DNA of 64,000 nucleotides from contig JAGVSM010002892.1 in NCBI GenBank assembly GCA_022494885.1, positions 1-64,000 on the forward strand. The letters run 5' to 3'. A program made the translations under genes and the position numbers. The notes beneath the pieces are model-generated. The model saw only the letters and a list, made by a program, of their open reading frames with translations. It did not search any database and was not told where the DNA came from. The stretch comes from Micrasema longulum. Taxonomy: Eukaryota; Arthropoda; Insecta; Trichoptera; Brachycentridae. This document shows, piece after piece, positions 51,101 to 57,100 of this stretch (positions are counted from its first letter, which is position 1; each line of letters starts with the position of its first letter).

Positions 51101-54100
51101 ATGATGACAGTGGGTTAAATGCTGTCGAAATGCGATCCCTTAGGCGAATGTGTGGAAAAAGATGTATGATCGGTGCACAAATGTCGAGACCCGTAAACTG
51201 TGTAAGGCTGAGATATGCATTATCGACAGAATCAAGAAAGGGGTGCTGCTTTGGTTTGGACATGTAGAGCGAATGGACAACGAAAGAACGACTGAAAGGA
51301 TCTACGATGCGAATTTTGATGGATGTAGAAAACGAGGAAGGTCGAGAAAATCAAGTCCATCAAATACTTGACGATGGACATGTCAAAAGTATGAATAATC
51401 GTCGTGAGTACATGAGAAGATGTATGAATGTAGATGAAGCGAGGTCTGTATGTCAAGATAGGGTGATACGGCGTTCTATCCTCTCTGCCTACCCCTACGG
51501 GGAAACGGCGTGATGGTTTGTTTGTTTTGTTTGTTTGTATTTTTAATTTTTATTTTTTATAGTAAGTGCATTTGATTCTCAATTTCGCTTTAAATTTATT
51601 TATTTCGTATTTATGCAATTAAATTAAATAAATAAATCCAGTATGTTCAAATTCTGCGGTTCGATTCCCAGCTAGATCAAAATTAAAATATTTGTTGACT
51701 GATATCATAACTAATATAGACAGATGCCACCATTTTATAGCAATAATTCACAGACAGTATATATGTACTTGTGACGCCGTATTAAATAGACTCCGGGAAC
51801 TCGGCAATAGTTATTCCCACGTATCGGATAAATTTAGTGCATTGTTCTTGTAGAACAAACCTATTGAACTTTTTCAAAGATGGTGAATGGTAATTTAACC
51901 TCTAGTATAATTATTACATTTATGAAACTATGCTTTATGATTTTCTTGTTATATTAATCCTTCAAAATATTTTATCATTTAATTTGTTTTTTACATTTTC
52001 TTAAAAATTGTTTTAAACTTCTACTGAATGTTCTAAATCATATTTTTTGTAAAAGCCATTTTTGCCGTATATGTTAGTAAAATAAATTTATATAAAAGAT
52101 AGCTTGTTTTAAAAGGAATAAGGAAATGTTGGTATTTACGAAGCAAGTAGTCAACAAGAGTAAAGGGGAATATGTAAGGTTTTTTTTTTTTCTTTATTAT
52201 GGCTTTTACCATTCTTGGTAATACTAGCCAGAAACAAATATGTAAGGTATATAAATTTGTAATGTAAGGTTAACTTAAGTTTTAAATTTGGTGTGAAGCA
52301 TTAGAGAAAGGAATTTATCTGATCGATGTGTTATTTCTATACAAAAACTTGGAATTTAAACAATTCGAAAGTCAATTTTACTAGACATTTATGTGCGGTA
52401 ACGTGCGATACACTGAACATTACACATAAAATCAATACAATTTGATTACATAGCTCAAACCTAAAATATAATATTCTTATCTTGTTTCAATGATTGAACA
52501 GTTCATGTATGCATTTAGTATTTAGATATCGGAAAACATTAAAGCATTTATATAAGCAGCTTAGATCATACTCAATAATCCAATACGCCTTTTTAGTGCT
52601 GCGCTGTGTCTAAATAAACCAATTGACTTTGTTATTAGATATACGATATACCTATTTATTATTAATTTGATACGGACCATCAGACGATAGAAAATGTGTA
52701 AAGATTAATTTATTACCTATTTTGAGTCAATATTGCCGAAACCAAGTGAGAATTATTACTAGGGCCATCACAAATAAACACCTTGCGAGAATTTATCTCA
52801 CATAAACTTCTAAATGTAGGTTCTGCAGTGCAGATGATAAAACACATTTACGTTGATATGTGAATGTGATCCTTTATATCTCAAATGAAGCTGTATCTTT
52901 GGTGGACCATTAGTTAAACCCGAGGATGAGTGTGTTCGCCCTCCACCTAATAGCACGATACTTGCTGTAGTCGGGTAAAACGCATGAAACATGCGAAAAT
53001 CATACGATTTTGCCAGTTTAAAACGAATGTTTTTTTTAAATTGCTCAATAATAAAAAAACATAAAGAAATAAAAACCACATTTTTTACAGATATTTCTTT
53101 TAAAAAATATTCTTAAAAGTTTAATGTGACTAAAATATAATTACTTTTCGACCGGCAGATTACGCCATTTCAAATTTAGACTAAACTTAGGTATCTCGAT
53201 TCTCATTATATAGACTAAGTATTGAACCAAAAAAAAACCAATTATTTAAAGATAATATATTGAATATTTATTATTAATAGCGGAAAAAAAACATAATTTA
53301 TCTGTTTTTGAAAAGAAATACAAGCATTTTAAATCACATAAATTTTTGTGTCATTTTTATTTATTTCTACGTAAAATTGTGCCTTCGATAATAATGCTCG
53401 TACTTAAAAAAAAATTAAATTGAAATATTTTAGTCGAAACTTTTTTTTATATGTAGAATGATATTATCTTTTTTTTTAAGAAGATAATTCTGGTTGTAAT
53501 ATTCAATTTCAAACAACATCTTATTTAGGTTTTTATTACCTTCATACCGGTACCGGCAAAATCGTATGATTTCCTCATTTTTCGCGCGTTTTACCTGACT
53601 TCAGCCTTAAGTACCTGGGTTTAGAGAAAGAGATTTTTAGCCTTAGATATGAAAGCACTTACTTGCACTCAACTCAGTAGCCTGGCTCTTTAAAAGATTA
53701 AAGGGAAGAATTAATCTATGGGGCCCCGTCACAATGCATCTATCTACACAAGCGCGATGACGTAAGGAGGTTATTCATACCTACACGAATAAGAATAATA
53801 CGTAATTTGTAAATACTGGTAAACTAGGGTTTTCTGAGAGATATTTAAACAAATTCAAAACCACTTCGAGAAGAAAACGCAGAAGTTTAGTCACTTACGG
53901 GGCTTTAGACTTGTCAATTGTTGGTTTAAGTGATCGCTTTACGCATTCACCATTTTTTTAATATCCCTGCCAAAAAATCAACAGTTGAAAGACCTATGCA
54001 AATAACAGTCCTGGATTTTTATCAATTACGCTGTTGCTAAATAGATTAACTTTTTATTATTATTTTCAGACTTTCAATATATTTAGAGAGAAAAAAGATA

Positions 54101-57100
54101 TTGCGTCAGATTTTTTAAAACCTTGATTATTTTAAATACTTTTATCTCCGAGAGCAATGGAAAAATTCGATCTGAGATCTAAAATATAATCTTACGCAAA
54201 CTTATTTACGTACATACATATAAATATTATCGAGAATGAAGTGGGAGTATTGTCAGTACAATTCGATTAATTTACAGCTTATGTACTAGCTAAACCCGAA
54301 AATATAAATACTTATTTTCTTCAGCTTTCTTTGTGCGCATATATTGTGTTCTGAGAGAAGTATTATTCACTCCGTTTATAAAATGAACGAAATAAAATAT
54401 AATTCACGAAAATGAATCAACTAGACTTTGTTTCCTTTATACTAATTTTTGAAATATAATTAAATGTTCATATACATGAATTTATGTGCTTTTCTTATGC
54501 TTTTTACTTTATGTATATATATTTTTACAGATTTAACTGCTGATTTTTTTCCTCCGTCTTCTGTATCCTCAAATTTGAATTTTTCACTCCACAGTGTAGT
54601 GTAGAGTTGCAGTAAAAACGACTAAAATAAATCATAGGGAATTATTAAGATTTCACGGGACATCAAACCCGAAGACCTATGCGAGAAGTCATTGTGTTGG
54701 CCTTTGTCAAAAAGAAGCCGTTGTTGCCATTTTAATATCATCCGTCGCGTCGTATTAAAATTATATGTTTGTGAATGACATACTATGTCAAGCATTAAGC
54801 TAGTTTTTTCTAGATAAAATATTAAAATAAACAATGCATGTATGAATTTATTTTTGGCATGCTTGACAACAGCGCTGTGATATTTTCAAACATAAACAAA
54901 GTTGTATTTACAGAATCATTAAACAAAAATGTTTAATGTTTACTCGCAAAATACTATTTTCGTAAAAAAAATACCGACAGCTTGTTTGCAGAGATGAGTG
55001 TGATAGCCGTTACTATTTTGGTTACGATTTGTGGAGTAAAATATTTACAATTCACTGATCACATGCTTTTCATTTTCAGGGCCGATATCGAGCGTGTTCG
55101 TGAACTGGTATGGGTGCCGACTGGTGGCGATGTGGGGAGCGGTACTGGCATCCATATGTGTCATCATCAGTGTGTTCGCTGCCAACGTCGTCACTCTCTT
55201 TATCACCATCGGAGTAGGGGCTGGATTTGGCTTCGGCCTCATCTACCTTCCAGCCATTGTCTGCGTCACGGTGTACTTCGAAAAGTACCGATCCCTCGCT
55301 ACCGGGATAGCTGTTTGTGGCTCCGGAGTAGGAACTTTTGTGTTCGCTCCTTTGACGGAGATGCTCATCTCTGAATACGGATGGAGAGGAGCCATGTTAA
55401 TTATAGGAGCGATCATTCTCAACTGCGTGATATTTGGAGCGCTTTTCCGACCTCTAGAAACAGAGATCCCGGATGACTTCATAGAACCACCAACAGAAAT
55501 GACTCTACTGAGCACAGAAAAAGTTCACGAACTCTCTCGTGGATCGCACTTAGACGTCACTCCGATCGTGATAAACGGAGACTCGATACAGCGATCTCAT
55601 AGTACAGACCACATGAGAAACCATTTGAGGGTCCAGGGTAATGGACGACCGAATGGCCAGATGCCTACAAATGGAAAGCTCAAAAATGAAAACGACACGG
55701 CGCGGCTGGCACTCAGCCAACCTATGCTTAACATGACAGTCGATAACAGAGCAAACAGAAGCCAGTCCCTGAGACGGGCTGGAAGTGGGGTAATGTACAG
55801 ACCAGATATCTTGTACCAAGGGAGCCTCGTGCACCTCGCGAGTCACAGAAGGGGAAGTTTGACCCCGGAGGAAAAAAATCTTGTTGGTAAATATGGCTCC
55901 AGGTCTAGCGTGAGATCACACGTACCCCCACCTGCTGGAATACCAACAACTAAAGATTTTAAAGATACCATTCAGACTCTGATAGATTTCTCATTACTAA
56001 CAGATCCAGTATTTATAATCTTCACGATATCAAACTTCCTAACGAGTATTGGTTTCTACATTCCTTATGTGTATATAATAGCGCAATCTGATGAGTTGGG
56101 AATCCCAAAACACCTCTCGTCATATCTACTGAGCATTATTGGTATAGCTAACACATTGGGAAGAATCATATTAGGATACTTGTCAGATAAGCCGTGGATC
56201 AATAGATTGGCCATTTACAACTCATCGCTAACAATTTGCGGTTTAAGTATGTATTTTTCAATATTTAATCCTTATTATTTGTATATGTCAATTGACTTAA
56301 AAACGTGAATTTAAGGGTGCATGGAAATTTAATATATTTTAATTCTTTAAATGAATCCACCAAATATCATAATATTAAGTACATTTATTACTGTTTTCTG
56401 TAGATATTTCTTGTTAAAGTCCATAGTTAATGATAAAATCAAGGTATTGTTCTAAGTTAATCTGCTAAAAAGTGTATTGTCCACTCTGTTACTTCTTCAA
56501 TATGTTCTTTCCTTAACCTTTAAATAATATGAAATATTAAAATTACTAGGACTTTATCCCAATTTCGGTCTAAAACTATCCGAAAAATGAACTGTTTTTG
56601 CAAACCAGTCGTAATAGTATTTATGTTGTCTGTCACTTAATAAAATACTTATGTGATCTTCTTATACCTAAACAAATATTACAGAAGTGCAACATGTTGT
56701 AAACAATTTACCAGTTCTGAAGACGCTTTCTTATGTGAAAGCGCTCGTTGGTCAAAATGAAATAAAAGTAAAACTGTTCCGAGAAGTTTCATTGATAGTT
56801 GTATTTATAATTTTATCTAAATCATCAAATAAACGTACATGGCATTACATCTACATTTATTTTTACCAATCTCCAGCTTACCATAATTATGTTAGATTTT
56901 AGTCACACTAACATTTCATTAGTTGATTGGTCAATTCTAAACAAATATTTTAAAAATAAATAAGTATAATTAGGTATAACAAAAATAAAGGACAAATAAT
57001 TCAACAAATTTATTTTTTTTCAGGCACCTTATTGAGCGTCTTTTGCCTCGACTTTTATTCGCTAGCGGTGTATGCCTCCGTATTCGGGTTCACCATCGGG

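Larger units (their letters stand above)
45869..55079 (+). other. Intron 2 of the MCT-like gene (9.2 kb)
   Basis: A phase-1 intron holding LINE tails, a SINE, foldback elements and a TIR element. No recognisable features at 45900-46190, 47860-48330, 49030-49640, 52250-52950 and 54010-55079 apart from short AT-rich repeats. Confidence 0.9.

Noticed and set aside
55094..56308. A single-exon 404-residue transporter
   Set aside because: It would lack segment 1 and segments 10-12 and run past a good donor at 56247. The five-exon model restores the full family length.
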